The translations under genes were made by a program, and so were the position numbers. From the NCBI GenBank assembly GCA_963752745.1, contig CAVWAK010000006.1, positions 62,001 through 126,000 of the forward strand: 64,000 nucleotides of DNA, in the 5' to 3' direction. Each line of letters begins with the position of its first letter. Position 1 is the first letter of the stretch. Positions 43,405 to 52,469 of the stretch are shown here, in pieces. A model generated the notes under the pieces. That model ran no database searches, was not told where the DNA came from, and was given only the letters and a program-made list of their open reading frames with translations. Origin of the DNA: Thiogranum sp963752745 (GTDB lineage Bacteria > Pseudomonadota > Gammaproteobacteria > DSM-19610).

Positions 43405-45561
43405 GTGCCTGTAGCCAAGTCCCTGTTTTCATACCGTCCCTACTGGGCGCACCGTTTCGGCACTGCGCCGCTGCTGCCCATGTCGCGTGAGGAAATGGAT
43501 GATCTGGGCTGGGATGCCTGTGACATCATTCTGGTGACGGGCGATGCCTACGTCGATCATCCGAGTTTCGGTATGGCAGTGATTGGCCGGGTGCTCGAGG
43601 CGCAGGGTTTTCGAGTCGGCATTATTGCCCAGCCGGACTGGACCTCGGCCGAGGATTTCATGTCGCTGGGTAAACCCAATCTTTTTTTCGGCGTGACAGC
43701 GGGCAACATGGATTCCATGATCAACCGTTACACGGCAGACCGGAAAATACGTTCCGATGATGCCTATACACCGGGTGGTCAGGGTGGCAGTCGGCCGGAT
43801 CGATCGGTACTGGTGTATTCACAGCGTTGTCGCGAAGCTTTCTCTGATACGCCACTCATTATCGGTGGCATTGAGGCCAGTCTGCGGCGCATTGCGCATT
43901 ACGATTACTGGTCTGACAAGGTGCGTCGCTCGGTGCTGATAGACGCCAAGGCCGACCTGCTGGTGTATGGGAATGGAGAGCGCCAGGTCGTTGAGATTGC
44001 CCATCGCCTGGCGGCGGGTGAGGCAGTTAAGGACATTACCGATATTCGCGGTACGGCGTTTATCCGCAAGCATTGTCCAGGGGAATGGGCTGAAATTGAT
44101 TCCCGGGAAGTTGATCAACCTGGCAAGATTGATCGGCATATAGATCCTTACGCCAGGCAAGCTGAAACATCAGGTTGCGATAAGCCACAGCCGGCTGCAG
44201 ACGAAACGGTCGTGCAGTTCCAGCGGCGCCCGAAAACGGACCGGGCAACCAGCTTCATTCGTATGCCTGGTTACGAGGCCGTAAAGAAAGATCCCGTGCT
44301 CTATGCGCACGCCTCGCGGGTGTTGCACCTGGAGACCAATCCGGGAAATGCCCGGGCACTGGTGCAGCGCCACGGTGACCGGGAGGTCTGGCTGAATCCG
44401 CCGCCTTTGCCGCTCACTACCAAAGAGCTTGATCGGGTCTTTGAGCTGCCTTACACGCGGCAACCTCATCACACCTACGGTGGCGAGCGTGTCCCGGCTT
44501 ACGAAATGATCCGTTTTTCGGTCAATATCATGCGCGGCTGTTTTGGTGGTTGTACGTTCTGCTCCATCACCGAACATGAAGGCCGAATCATCCAGAGTCG
44601 TTCGGAGGATTCGGTTGTTCGTGAAATTGAAACCATTCGTGATTCAGTGCCTGGTTTTACCGGCATCATCTCCGATGTCGGTGGGCCTACGGCGAATATG
44701 TACCGACTGGCCTGCAAGAGTCCAAAAATCGAGGCAGCCTGTCGCCGACCATCCTGTGTGCATCCGGGTATCTGCTCCAACCTGAATACCAACCATGACC
44801 CGTTGATCCGGCTTTACAAGCGTGTGCGTGAACTGCCAGGGATTAAAAAGGTGCTGGTGGCTTCCGGCCTGCGTTATGACCTGGCGGTAACATCACCTGA
44901 GTATGTCAAGGAGCTGGTCAGTCATCACGTTGGTGGCTACCTGAAAATCGCACCGGAACATACCGAAGACGGGCCGCTGAGCAAAATGATGAAGCCCGGT
45001 ATGGGATCCTACTACGCCTTCAAGGAGATGTTCGAAAAATACTCCAGGGAGGCTGGCAAGGAGCAGTACCTGATTCCCTATTTTATTGCTGCACATCCCG
45101 GTACCACGGATGAAGATATGATGAATCTTGCGCTATGGCTGAAGCGTAATGGTTTTCGTGCTGACCAGGTGCAGACTTTTCTACCGTCCCCCATGGCTAC
45201 AGCCACGGCCATGTATCATTCAGAACGCAATCCCTTGCGCAAGGTCAAGCGCGACAGTGAAGTGATCCCGATCCCGAAGGGCTTGAAGATACGCCGCCTG
45301 CACAAAGCGTTCCTGCGTTATCACGATGCCAATAACTGGCCACTGTTGCGAGAAGCGTTGAAACGCATGGGACGTGCCGACCTGATTGGCAACGGCAAAC
45401 GCCATCTGATCCCCACCTGGCAGCCGAAAGGTGTTGGTGCTACGGGTGAAGGGAAAACATTTCGTACCCAGCATACCGGCCTGCCGGACAAGCCGGTAAG
45501 CCAAAGGAAACGTGGCGGTGGTGGCCGCAAGCACAAACCGCGAACTTCGTCGCGGGGCTAG
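43405..45561 (+). CDS. ygiQ: YgiQ-family radical SAM protein
   Basis: A 718-residue protein with an N-terminal UPF0313 domain and a radical-SAM core: MRGCFGGCTFCSITEHEGR carries the CxxxCxxC cluster motif, and a C-terminal DUF3362-like region ends in basic residues. The reaction is unknown. It starts with a GTG at 43405. A TATAAT 40 nt upstream may be its promoter, duplicated with the island repeat. Confidence 0.93.
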   Translation: MPVAKSLFSYRPYWAHRFGTAPLLPMSREEMDDLGWDACDIILVTGDAYVDHPSFGMAVIGRVLEAQGFRVGIIAQPDWTSAEDFMSLGKPNLFFGVTAGNMDSMINRYTADRKIRSDDAYTPGGQGGSRPDRSVLVYSQRCREAFSDTPLIIGGIEASLRRIAHYDYWSDKVRRSVLIDAKADLLVYGNGERQVVEIAHRLAAGEAVKDITDIRGTAFIRKHCPGEWAEIDSREVDQPGKIDRHIDPYARQAETSGCDKPQPAADETVVQFQRRPKTDRATSFIRMPGYEAVKKDPVLYAHASRVLHLETNPGNARALVQRHGDREVWLNPPPLPLTTKELDRVFELPYTRQPHHTYGGERVPAYEMIRFSVNIMRGCFGGCTFCSITEHEGRIIQSRSEDSVVREIETIRDSVPGFTGIISDVGGPTANMYRLACKSPKIEAACRRPSCVHPGICSNLNTNHDPLIRLYKRVRELPGIKKVLVASGLRYDLAVTSPEYVKELVSHHVGGYLKIAPEHTEDGPLSKMMKPGMGSYYAFKEMFEKYSREAGKEQYLIPYFIAAHPGTTDEDMMNLALWLKRNGFRADQVQTFLPSPMATATAMYHSERNPLRKVKRDSEVIPIPKGLKIRRLHKAFLRYHDANNWPLLREALKRMGRADLIGNGKRHLIPTWQPKGVGATGEGKTFRTQHTGLPDKPVSQRKRGGGGRKHKPRTSSRG

Positions 45562-45566
45562 CAGCT

Positions 45567-46583
45567 TCAATTGATTCGGGCGGATTCATTTTCACGCTTG
45601 CGCCGAAGGAATTCCTTGCCACCGAACACAATCTCCAGCTGGAAGGTAACGCCTGCCTTGGGTTCGAAATCATCCTCATCACGCATGGCGATTTGCGGGT
45701 TGATTTCGTAGAATAGCCATTTGCGCAGAAAGTTGCGTCGATAGCGGACCAGAAATGTGGAGCTTTCCAGGCTGTGGTTCGGGTCGGTTTCGAAAAGATT
45801 GTTCCACTGATATTCGATGGCCCTTTTGTCGGACAGTTGCTGGATCAGAGACGGGCGAATCTCGTAGCGATAACCGGGATCTTCATCGCGCCATCTGCCA
45901 TCCAGCGTGTGGCGAAAAAACCAGTTTTTGCTCAACAGGCGTTCGTAGTCGAAGCGGGTGGTTGCCTCCAGGCCCATGCTGGTAAACCAGCGTAGACGCT
46001 GGGTGAAACGCACATTGAAGGTATCGAACTTGAAAGTACGTCGGTAACGTGGCCCGATAAAAAACTCAACACTGTCGAGCTTTATACCAGCGGTAAGACT
46101 GATATTGCGTTTGTTTGATTTGCCGGCAAAGAACTGGACTCCGGCGGCGGCGGACTCTTCGCTGGTGTCTACCCGGTTGAACAGGGTGTCAGGTGTCTTG
46201 TTGGTGTCTTCCTCGCTGGAGACGAAAACCCTGAGGCGATTCTTGGTCTTGGGGATGTCTACCGACAGGCTGACTTTGGTCTTATACTCGGGGCTGCTTT
46301 CGTCGTGTTCCAGGAATATGGATTCGCGCAGTCGTAACTTCGTGCTGGCGTCTTCTGCTACAAAACGCTCGTCATCGAAAAAGGCATCGGCCCACTGGGC
46401 CGCACTGTTGATGGTGGCTGAAACATTTCTTTGTGCCCAGTCGATGCCGCTCTCCTGGGCGGTTTCCGTTTCAGCTGGCGTTTCACCCGCTTGAACAAAT
46501 ACAGTTGGTGATAGGCAGGTAACACAGCAAATTACTGCAACGAAAACAGTTCGTGGTGTGATTATAGTCGGGATACTGATCAT
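45567..46583 (-). CDS. predicted outer-membrane beta-barrel protein
   Basis: About 338 residues from the ATG at 46583: a signal peptide ending near FVQAG, a helical stretch, then many short amphipathic strands rich in Arg/Tyr/Phe (for example YRRTFKFDTFNVRFTQRLRWF) with charged loops, as in porin-like barrels. The family is not named here. It lies 46 nt downstream of greB on the same strand and is convergent with ygiQ. Confidence 0.65.
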   Translation of the reverse strand: MISIPTIITPRTVFVAVICCVTCLSPTVFVQAGETPAETETAQESGIDWAQRNVSATINSAAQWADAFFDDERFVAEDASTKLRLRESIFLEHDESSPEYKTKVSLSVDIPKTKNRLRVFVSSEEDTNKTPDTLFNRVDTSEESAAAGVQFFAGKSNKRNISLTAGIKLDSVEFFIGPRYRRTFKFDTFNVRFTQRLRWFTSMGLEATTRFDYERLLSKNWFFRHTLDGRWRDEDPGYRYEIRPSLIQQLSDKRAIEYQWNNLFETDPNHSLESSTFLVRYRRNFLRKWLFYEINPQIAMRDEDDFEPKAGVTFQLEIVFGGKEFLRRKRENESARIN

Positions 46584-46629
46584 GTTTTTCAAGCATACTT
46601 TATCTGGCCGGTGCAGCGACAGTGCCCAT

Positions 46630-47130
46630 TCAGGGGGGGGAGTAACTGATGTCGACAATGATGTAGCCACTCTCGGAGTCACCGATGCGCACCCGTACTT
46701 CGTCGTCGATGGATTTTTTCATTAGTGCGCGTGCCATGGGGGCATCCATACTGATCCAGCCTTTCTGTGGGGCAAACTCATCCGGGCCGACGATCCGGTA
46801 ACAGTTTTCCTGGCCGTTTTCGTCTTCGATTGTTACCCAGGCGCCAAAAAAGACCTGATGCGGATTGGTCGGGGTTGCGTCGACCACTTTGAGATCCGGC
46901 AAGCGTTTTTGCAGGTAGCGAATCCGGCGGTCGATTTCGCGCAGTTCTTTTTTCCGGTATATGTACTCGGCGTTTTCCGAACGGTCACCCTCGGCCGCCG
47001 CCGCTGACAGGGCGCGGGTGACATCAGCGCGGTGCTTCCATATGGCGTTGAGCTCATTTTGCAGCTGCTCGAAACCCTCGCCGGTAATATAGGCTGAAGA
47101 TTTCGGGGCCGGTGGGCGGTAGCGTCCCAT
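46630..47130 (-). CDS. greB: transcription elongation factor GreB
   Basis: A 166-residue Gre factor: an N-terminal coiled coil with the acidic tip GDRSENAEY, and a C-terminal FKBP-like domain with FFGAWVTIEDENG and SPMARAL-like MDAPMARALMKK. The LREIDRRIRYLQKRL segment matches GreB rather than GreA. It rescues backtracked RNA polymerase by stimulating transcript cleavage. No ribosome site precedes the ATG; CATAAT with an upstream TG lies 6 nt away on the minus strand. Confidence 0.95.
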   Translation of the reverse strand: MGRYRPPAPKSSAYITGEGFEQLQNELNAIWKHRADVTRALSAAAAEGDRSENAEYIYRKKELREIDRRIRYLQKRLPDLKVVDATPTNPHQVFFGAWVTIEDENGQENCYRIVGPDEFAPQKGWISMDAPMARALMKKSIDDEVRVRIGDSESGYIIVDISYSPP

Positions 47131-47222
47131 GCCGGGATTATGACATCCATGCCTGACTATGGGTATGCCATCAGCTCAGTGGTATAATGAAACTGTTGGT
47201 TTGGCATAGGTGCGGCGTGAAT

Positions 47223-47753
47223 ATGGGTATGAAACAGTTGGCACGTTATGTTTTTGCGGGGGCCATGTTCATTATCGCCGGTCCACTCCTGGCACAGTGG
47301 ACTTCCACCCTTGAGGGTGGCGGCACAGTAACAGTGGATCCCAATACCAATCGGGCCACGGTGACGCGTGCTGGCGTTTCCACGACACTCTGGGATGGTG
47401 TGCACCGGCTCAGTGATGGTTCGACATTGACAGTTCGCGCGGGACAGGCGCTGCCCAACGATGCAATCGTCAAGTCTCGCAGGCAACTCCAGGAGCCGAT
47501 AGACGACCCTGCGATGGGCTGGGTTGGCAGCCCTATAGTCGGCTTGTCGCCCTGTGAACAACTTGAGCGCAAGGTCTGTGGTGTCAATGGACTGTGCAAA
47601 CAGGTCGAGGCCTGTGGCGTGGCACGGCAACTGCTAACGAGTGAGACCGATGAGCGTGCCGATGCCGGTAGCCCGGATGTAATGACTTACAGCAGTGGGC
47701 GGTGTGGAGAGTCGCTGCGGGATAAGCTTTACTTCAAGGCCTGTGTAGATTGA
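47223..47753 (+). CDS. exported hypothetical protein, first gene of the sprT operon
   Basis: About 176 residues with a signal peptide (MKQLARYVFAGAMFIIAGPLLAQ); two in-frame ATG codons (47223, 47229) are equally good. The mature part has a beta-rich N-terminal half (GGGTVTVDPNTNRATVTRAG) and a C-terminal half with six cysteines, probably disulfide-linked in the periplasm. I do not recognise the family. Its TGA overlaps the sprT TTG start. Confidence 0.65.
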   Translation: MGMKQLARYVFAGAMFIIAGPLLAQWTSTLEGGGTVTVDPNTNRATVTRAGVSTTLWDGVHRLSDGSTLTVRAGQALPNDAIVKSRRQLQEPIDDPAMGWVGSPIVGLSPCEQLERKVCGVNGLCKQVEACGVARQLLTSETDERADAGSPDVMTYSSGRCGESLRDKLYFKACVD

Positions 47754-48265
47754 CGGCCGAGGTAATCAGTGACGGCCAGCGGGAACAGATCAGTGTTCAA
47801 ACACTGGCCTGCCTGCATCGTGCAGAGGCCTTATTCGATTTATCGCACCAGCCCATTCCAGTGCATTTTGATTTGCGAGGCCGGGCAGCAGGCATGTATA
47901 GGGTCACGCGGCAAAGTGCTGTAATTCGTTATAACCCGTTTATTTTTGCACGCTATTTCGAACATGGCTTGCAGGTGACGGTGCCTCACGAGGTGGCGCA
48001 TTATGTCACTGATCGGGTATACGGATTGCCGCACGTGCGCCCTCATGGTGGTGAATGGCAATCGATCATGCGAAAACTCGGAGTCGAGCCGCGTGCTACT
48101 GCATATTTTGACTTGAGTGGTTTGCCGATACGGCGGCAGCGCCGTTTTACCTATCAGTGTGATTGCGATACGCATGAATTGAGTGCCTGCCGACACAACC
48201 GGATCAAGCAGGGCAGGGCACGCTACCATTGTCGCCAGTGCGGCTCCGTTCTGGTGGCAGTGTGA
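47750..48265 (+). CDS. sprT: SprT-family zinc metalloprotease
   Basis: A 171-residue SprT-like protein. The zinc site is HEVAHYV (HExxH), with the third His in RPHGGEW, and a C-terminal zinc ribbon is formed by CDCDTHELSAC...CRQCG as in E. coli SprT. Its eukaryotic relative Spartan degrades DNA-protein crosslinks. The TTG at 47750 overlaps the preceding stop; a later start cannot be excluded. Confidence 0.88.
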   Translation: MTAEVISDGQREQISVQTLACLHRAEALFDLSHQPIPVHFDLRGRAAGMYRVTRQSAVIRYNPFIFARYFEHGLQVTVPHEVAHYVTDRVYGLPHVRPHGGEWQSIMRKLGVEPRATAYFDLSGLPIRRQRRFTYQCDCDTHELSACRHNRIKQGRARYHCRQCGSVLVAV

Positions 48266-48561
48266 GTTGGCAGGTTTATATTATCCGTTGCAGCGATGAC
48301 TCGCTTTACACTGGTATTAGCAATGACGTTGAACGCCGCTGGCAGCAGCATGTTGACCAGCGTGGCGCCAAATATTTCCGCGGTCGAAAACCCGTAGAGA
48401 TTGTTTACCTTGAAGGCGCTGATGACCGGAGCAGCGCCAGTCGGCGCGAAGCAGCCATCAAGCGTCTGCGGCGGTCGGACAAGGAACTCCTGATTGCATC
48501 GGCTATTAACGAACTCAGGACAGCCACTAAATCGGAGGGCCAGGCTTATGCTCGCCATTAG
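48262..48561 (+). CDS. GIY-YIG domain endonuclease-like protein
   Basis: About 99 residues starting at the GTG at 48262, which overlaps the sprT stop (GTGA). The GIY-YIG core is visible as WQVYIIRCSDDSLYTGISND, then RRWQQH and the Glu-bearing RREAAIKRL. It belongs to the YhbQ-like single-domain group, of uncertain biological role. The overlap with sprT suggests a shared role in nucleic-acid repair, as inference. Confidence 0.88.
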   Translation: MSWQVYIIRCSDDSLYTGISNDVERRWQQHVDQRGAKYFRGRKPVEIVYLEGADDRSSASRREAAIKRLRRSDKELLIASAINELRTATKSEGQAYARH

Positions 48562-49051
48562 CAAATACGTATTTGCCGCCTGTATGGGAATGATGGCGTC
48601 GTCGCAGGCATATGCTGCGGATGTTGTAGAAGCACGGCTGATGACGTTATCGCTGGCCAGTGATATCGCCAGTGGGGCAGTCAAGGCGTGCGCCGCATCC
48701 GGCTATCAGGTCAGCGCTGTGGTTGTGGATCGAAGTGGTGCGACCCAGGTGGTCATGCGGGACGTGTTCGCCAGTCGGTTTACTATAGAGATTGCCGAAC
48801 GCAAGGCAAACGCGGTGGTGTTGTCGGGCATTGATTCAGGCGAGTTCAGGGTTAACCGGGCAGATATACGTGCTGAAATGAATGAGGTGGATGGTATTCT
48901 CGTGCTCGAAGGTGGGCTGCCGATTCGTGCTGCCGGGTCTCTGCTTGGCGCTGTTGGAGTGAGTGGTGCGCCGGGCGGCGACAAAGATGCAATTTGTGCA
49001 AAGGCGGGGCTGGACAGTGTGCTGGAACGGCTGGAATTCGCTGATGACTGA
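48548..49051 (+). CDS. exported haem-binding-like protein (GlcG/HbpS family)
   Basis: About 167 residues from the ATG at 48548 with a signal peptide ending at AYAAD, then a GlcG/HbpS (DUF336) domain: AVVVDRSGATQVVMRD and LEGGLPIRAAGSLLGAVGVSGAPGGDKD. Members bind haem or small cofactors in the periplasm or outside the cell. It overlaps the GIY-YIG gene by 14 nt and ends the four-gene operon. Confidence 0.85.
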   Translation: MLAISKYVFAACMGMMASSQAYAADVVEARLMTLSLASDIASGAVKACAASGYQVSAVVVDRSGATQVVMRDVFASRFTIEIAERKANAVVLSGIDSGEFRVNRADIRAEMNEVDGILVLEGGLPIRAAGSLLGAVGVSGAPGGDKDAICAKAGLDSVLERLEFADD

Positions 49052-49062
49052 ATGGGCGTTAA

Positions 49063-49377
49063 TCAGTTGATACGTTCGCGGCGCTGGTACACGCCGTCAG
49101 CAAAGCTGCCAAATATGCTGGTTACATAGGGATGATTCACTGGCAGTAACGAGTCATCAGCTTCCAGGTGGCGCTCGGCCACGTAGGTCATATGATCCGC
49201 ATTATCAACCAGTATGTGGTACCAGGGCGCATCTTTCGGTGGCCGGCTAAGCGCAACCTGTTCATACCACTCGTCATCACCCTCAAATTCTGCATCGACA
49301 TCGATGATCACCCCGCGGTAATCAAATTTTCGGTGGTGAATTACCTGGCCGATATAAAATTGTGATCGTTCTGTCAT
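49063..49377 (-). CDS. hspQ: heat shock protein HspQ
   Basis: A 104-residue HspQ/YccV protein from the ATG at 49377 (MTERSQFYIGQVIHHRKFDYRG). Motifs DVDAEFEG and PWYHILVDN are typical. HspQ binds hemimethylated oriC DNA and stimulates Lon in E. coli. It is convergent with the haem-binding-like gene. Confidence 0.93.
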   Translation of the reverse strand: MTERSQFYIGQVIHHRKFDYRGVIIDVDAEFEGDDEWYEQVALSRPPKDAPWYHILVDNADHMTYVAERHLEADDSLLPVNHPYVTSIFGSFADGVYQRRERIN

Positions 49378-49603
49378 GGCTGAGTCCGTTACCGCTAAAA
49401 TATCCGGTTTCCAACAGTGATCCAGGGAACAGCTCATATGCCCCTCTATGTTTAATTATAGTGCACCACACAGATCATTTTGGGGTATGACGTCAAATTG
49501 GCGGTAGAGCGTTAAATCCGCAATCACTGTGTATTAATTATCGCCTGCTGCCGACAAAATCGGGATGATGCGCTGTCAGGGTTAAGGGCTGTAGAATGCC
49601 GGC

Positions 49604-50938
49604 ATGCGTGGTTACCGACAAACTCCTTTGCCCTCATCACGTGTTCCAGCCGGTATTCCGTACATTATCGGCAACGAGGCTGCCGAGCGTTTCAGTTTTT
49701 ACGGCATGCGCGCAGTCCTCGTGGTATTCATGACGCAATATTTGCTGGACTCAGGCGGTGCGTCGGAACCCATGAATGAGGCCGAAGCAAAAGGCTGGTA
49801 TCACCTGTTTGTTTCGGCGGTCTATTTTACGCCCCTGCTGGGCGCTCTGCTTTCCGACGTCTTGCTGGGAAAATATCGCACTATAATTTTACTCTCTCTG
49901 GTGTATTGTGCCGGGCATCTTGCACTGGCACTTGATCATAGTCGTATCGGACTTGCTATTGGACTGGGATTGATAGCACTTGGTGCCGGTGGCATCAAAC
50001 CCTGTGTTTCTGCACATGTCGGTGACCAGTTCGGTGAACAGAACGGCCATCTCTTGTCGAGTGTATTCGGCTGGTTTTATTTTGCGATCAATATGGGGGC
50101 CTTTGTCTCCATATTAATGACTCCCTGGTTAATGGATCACTACGGCGCTTCGCTGGCCTTTGCGGTGCCAGGCGTACTCATGTTGATTGCAACGCTGCTG
50201 TTCTGGTCGGGACGTTACCGTTTCGTGCATATTCCGCCTGCGGGATTCGCCTTTGTGCGTGAGGTGTTTAGTGGTACGGGATTGAAGGCGTTGGCAAAAC
50301 TGACGCTTATCTACGTTTTCGTCGCCGTATTCTGGTCGCTGTTTGACCAGACGGGGTCAGCCTGGGTGTTGCAGGCCCGGCATATGGACACGGTACTGTT
50401 TGGTGTGGAGGTGCTACCGGCTCAAATCCAGGCGGCGAATCCACTGCTGGTTATGCTGTTGATACCGGTGTTTTCCTATTTAGTGTATCCGCTGCTGAAC
50501 CGGGTCTGGCGCTTAACCGAGTTACGCAAGATTGGTCTCGGTCTGTTCATCACAGCAGCTGCATTTGCCATTCCAAGCTGGGTGCAGGTGCAGATAGATG
50601 AGGGCGCAACGCCAACAATTGCCTGGCAATTGTTGGCCTATGTGGTGTTGACCTCTGCGGAGGTGATGGTGTCTATCACTTGCCTGGAGTTTTCCTATAC
50701 CCAGGCGCCACGAAAAATGAAGTCGTTTGTGATGGCTTTCTTTATGTTATCGATCTCTGCAGGCAACTTGTTCACCAGTGCAGTGAACTTTTTCATACAG
50801 GATAATCAAGGTGGTGAGCTGTTGCAGGGTGCGGACTATTACCTGTTCTTTACCAGCCTGATGCTGATCACAGCTATATTATTCAGCTGGACAGCCCGGT
50901 ATTACACCGGGCATCGGTACCTGCAGGGCGCAGATTAA
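49604..50938 (+). CDS. POT-family proton-dependent oligopeptide transporter
   Basis: A 444-residue, about 12-14 TM transporter. The signature E-x2-ER motif is present in GNEAAERFSFYG, and GWFYFAINMGAF matches the second PTR2 signature. It imports di- or tripeptides with protons. It is slightly shorter than the 480-500 residues usual for the family. There is no ribosome site; TAGAAT lies 6 nt before the ATG. Confidence 0.92.
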   Translation: MRGYRQTPLPSSRVPAGIPYIIGNEAAERFSFYGMRAVLVVFMTQYLLDSGGASEPMNEAEAKGWYHLFVSAVYFTPLLGALLSDVLLGKYRTIILLSLVYCAGHLALALDHSRIGLAIGLGLIALGAGGIKPCVSAHVGDQFGEQNGHLLSSVFGWFYFAINMGAFVSILMTPWLMDHYGASLAFAVPGVLMLIATLLFWSGRYRFVHIPPAGFAFVREVFSGTGLKALAKLTLIYVFVAVFWSLFDQTGSAWVLQARHMDTVLFGVEVLPAQIQAANPLLVMLLIPVFSYLVYPLLNRVWRLTELRKIGLGLFITAAAFAIPSWVQVQIDEGATPTIAWQLLAYVVLTSAEVMVSITCLEFSYTQAPRKMKSFVMAFFMLSISAGNLFTSAVNFFIQDNQGGELLQGADYYLFFTSLMLITAILFSWTARYYTGHRYLQGAD

Positions 50939-50950
50939 CAGTTCAGGTGC

Positions 50951-51433
50951 CTAGTGGTCGTGGCCGTTCGCGCCGTGCACGTGTCCATGATCCAGTTCTT
51001 CAGCTGAGGCTTCGCGAACGTCTATAATTTCAACGGCAAAGTTCAGTGCTACGCCGGCCAGGGGGTGGTTGCCATCTACCGTGATTGAGTCGTCTTCGAC
51101 TGCGGCTACAGTAACGACCATGGTTTCACCGTTGGGGCCCTGGGCGTGAAACTGCATACCGACATCAATATCGGTGTCTTCCGGAAACATGTTGCGTGGT
51201 ACTGACTGGGTTTTTTCCGGGTCGCGCTCGCCGTAGCCTTCGGCAGGCTCCACAGCGACGCTAAGGGCTTCCCCGGCTGTCTTGCCAACCAGCGCATTTT
51301 CGAGACCGGGAATAATATTGCTGGCGCCGTGCAGGTAAGCGAAGCTGCTGTCTTTGGATTCGTCGATGAGGTTGCCTTCATTGTCGGTGAGGGTGTAGTT
51401 CAAGATGACGACTTTCTGGGCTTCGATCTGCAT
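50951..51433 (-). CDS. slyD: FKBP-type peptidyl-prolyl isomerase, SlyD-like
   Basis: A 160-residue FKBP with an insert-in-flap domain: YTLTDNEGNLIDES, YLHGASNIIPGLENAL, and the IF region PEKTQSVPRNMFP. A His-rich tail (DHGHVHGANGHDH) is short compared with the metal-binding tail of E. coli SlyD. Start chosen at 51433. It is a cytosolic folding helper with possible nickel or zinc binding. Confidence 0.9.
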   Translation of the reverse strand: MQIEAQKVVILNYTLTDNEGNLIDESKDSSFAYLHGASNIIPGLENALVGKTAGEALSVAVEPAEGYGERDPEKTQSVPRNMFPEDTDIDVGMQFHAQGPNGETMVVTVAAVEDDSITVDGNHPLAGVALNFAVEIIDVREASAEELDHGHVHGANGHDH

Positions 51434-51610
51434 GCTGTCCTCTATATTATGGCCAAATTCAGGGTGAAAACGCCGCACCATACAGCAAAGTCCGGCGTCG
51501 GGGCAATTGCCTCGCCGTCACGTGGATTGCGGGAATTCTGCGGCGCCTATTCCAGCAGGTGATTAAATACCGCATAATCAAACGCTTTTAGAGCCTTTGG
51601 AGTATCAGTT

Positions 51611-52468
51611 GTGAAGTTCAGTATCGACGAATTTCGTGCCTGGCCAAACAAGAATGTCACACTGCTGGGAATGTCCGGGGTGGGCAAGACCTACCTGTCT
51701 TCGCTGCTGTGCGGGCACAACTGGTTTCATTATTCCGGCGACTACCGCATAGGCACGCGGTACCTGGATGAACCGATTCTCGACCTCATCAAGCAACAGG
51801 CGATGCAGGTGCCATTTCTGCACGATCTGCTGCGGCGCGACTGGATATATATTCGCAATAACATCAAGGTCGATGACCTCGGGCCGGTGCTCAGTTTCGT
51901 CGGCAAGCTTGGGAACCCCGAAAAAGGCGGTGTGCCACTGGACGAATTCCGCCGCCGTCAGGCCATGTACCGCGAAGCTGAAATCGCCGCGATGAACGAT
52001 GTACCCGACTTTGTTCACAAGGCGCAGCAGATCTATGGCTACCAGCACTTCGTCAACGATGTGGGCGGCAGCCTGTGTGAACTTGACGAACCTTCAGTGA
52101 TTGATCTGCTTGTGAAACATACGCTGATCCTTTACATACAGGTCACAGACAAGGCAGAGGAACAAAAGCTCATTGAGCGAGCCCAGAGCGATCCCAAGCC
52201 GCTTTACTACCGGCCGGCGTTTCTGACTGAACAACTGGAGACCTATCTAAAAGAGACCGGTCTGAGTTACGCAGCGGAAATCGATCCGGATGAATTTACC
52301 CGCTGGGTTTTCCCACGCCTGTTCCATTCGCGTATACCGCGGTACGAAGCTATCGCCAAACCGCATGGCTATACCGTGACCTCCGAGGAGGTCGCACAGG
52401 TACGCGATGAAGCCGATTTTCTGGAGCTGCTCGAGAAAGCTATTGGGCGCACAGGAGAGGCGGGCTGA
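51611..52468 (+). CDS. P-loop ATPase gene upstream of metA
   Basis: A 285-residue cytosolic protein with Walker A LLGMSGVGKT at about residues 18-27. A Walker B-like segment may be HTLILYIQV, which is not typical. It starts with a GTG with GGAG upstream, and ends 1 nt before the metA ATG, so translation is probably coupled. A gene of this kind next to metA occurs in other Proteobacteria, as far as I recall, but the function is unknown. Confidence 0.75.
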   Translation: MKFSIDEFRAWPNKNVTLLGMSGVGKTYLSSLLCGHNWFHYSGDYRIGTRYLDEPILDLIKQQAMQVPFLHDLLRRDWIYIRNNIKVDDLGPVLSFVGKLGNPEKGGVPLDEFRRRQAMYREAEIAAMNDVPDFVHKAQQIYGYQHFVNDVGGSLCELDEPSVIDLLVKHTLILYIQVTDKAEEQKLIERAQSDPKPLYYRPAFLTEQLETYLKETGLSYAAEIDPDEFTRWVFPRLFHSRIPRYEAIAKPHGYTVTSEEVAQVRDEADFLELLEKAIGRTGEAG

Positions 52469-52469
52469 T

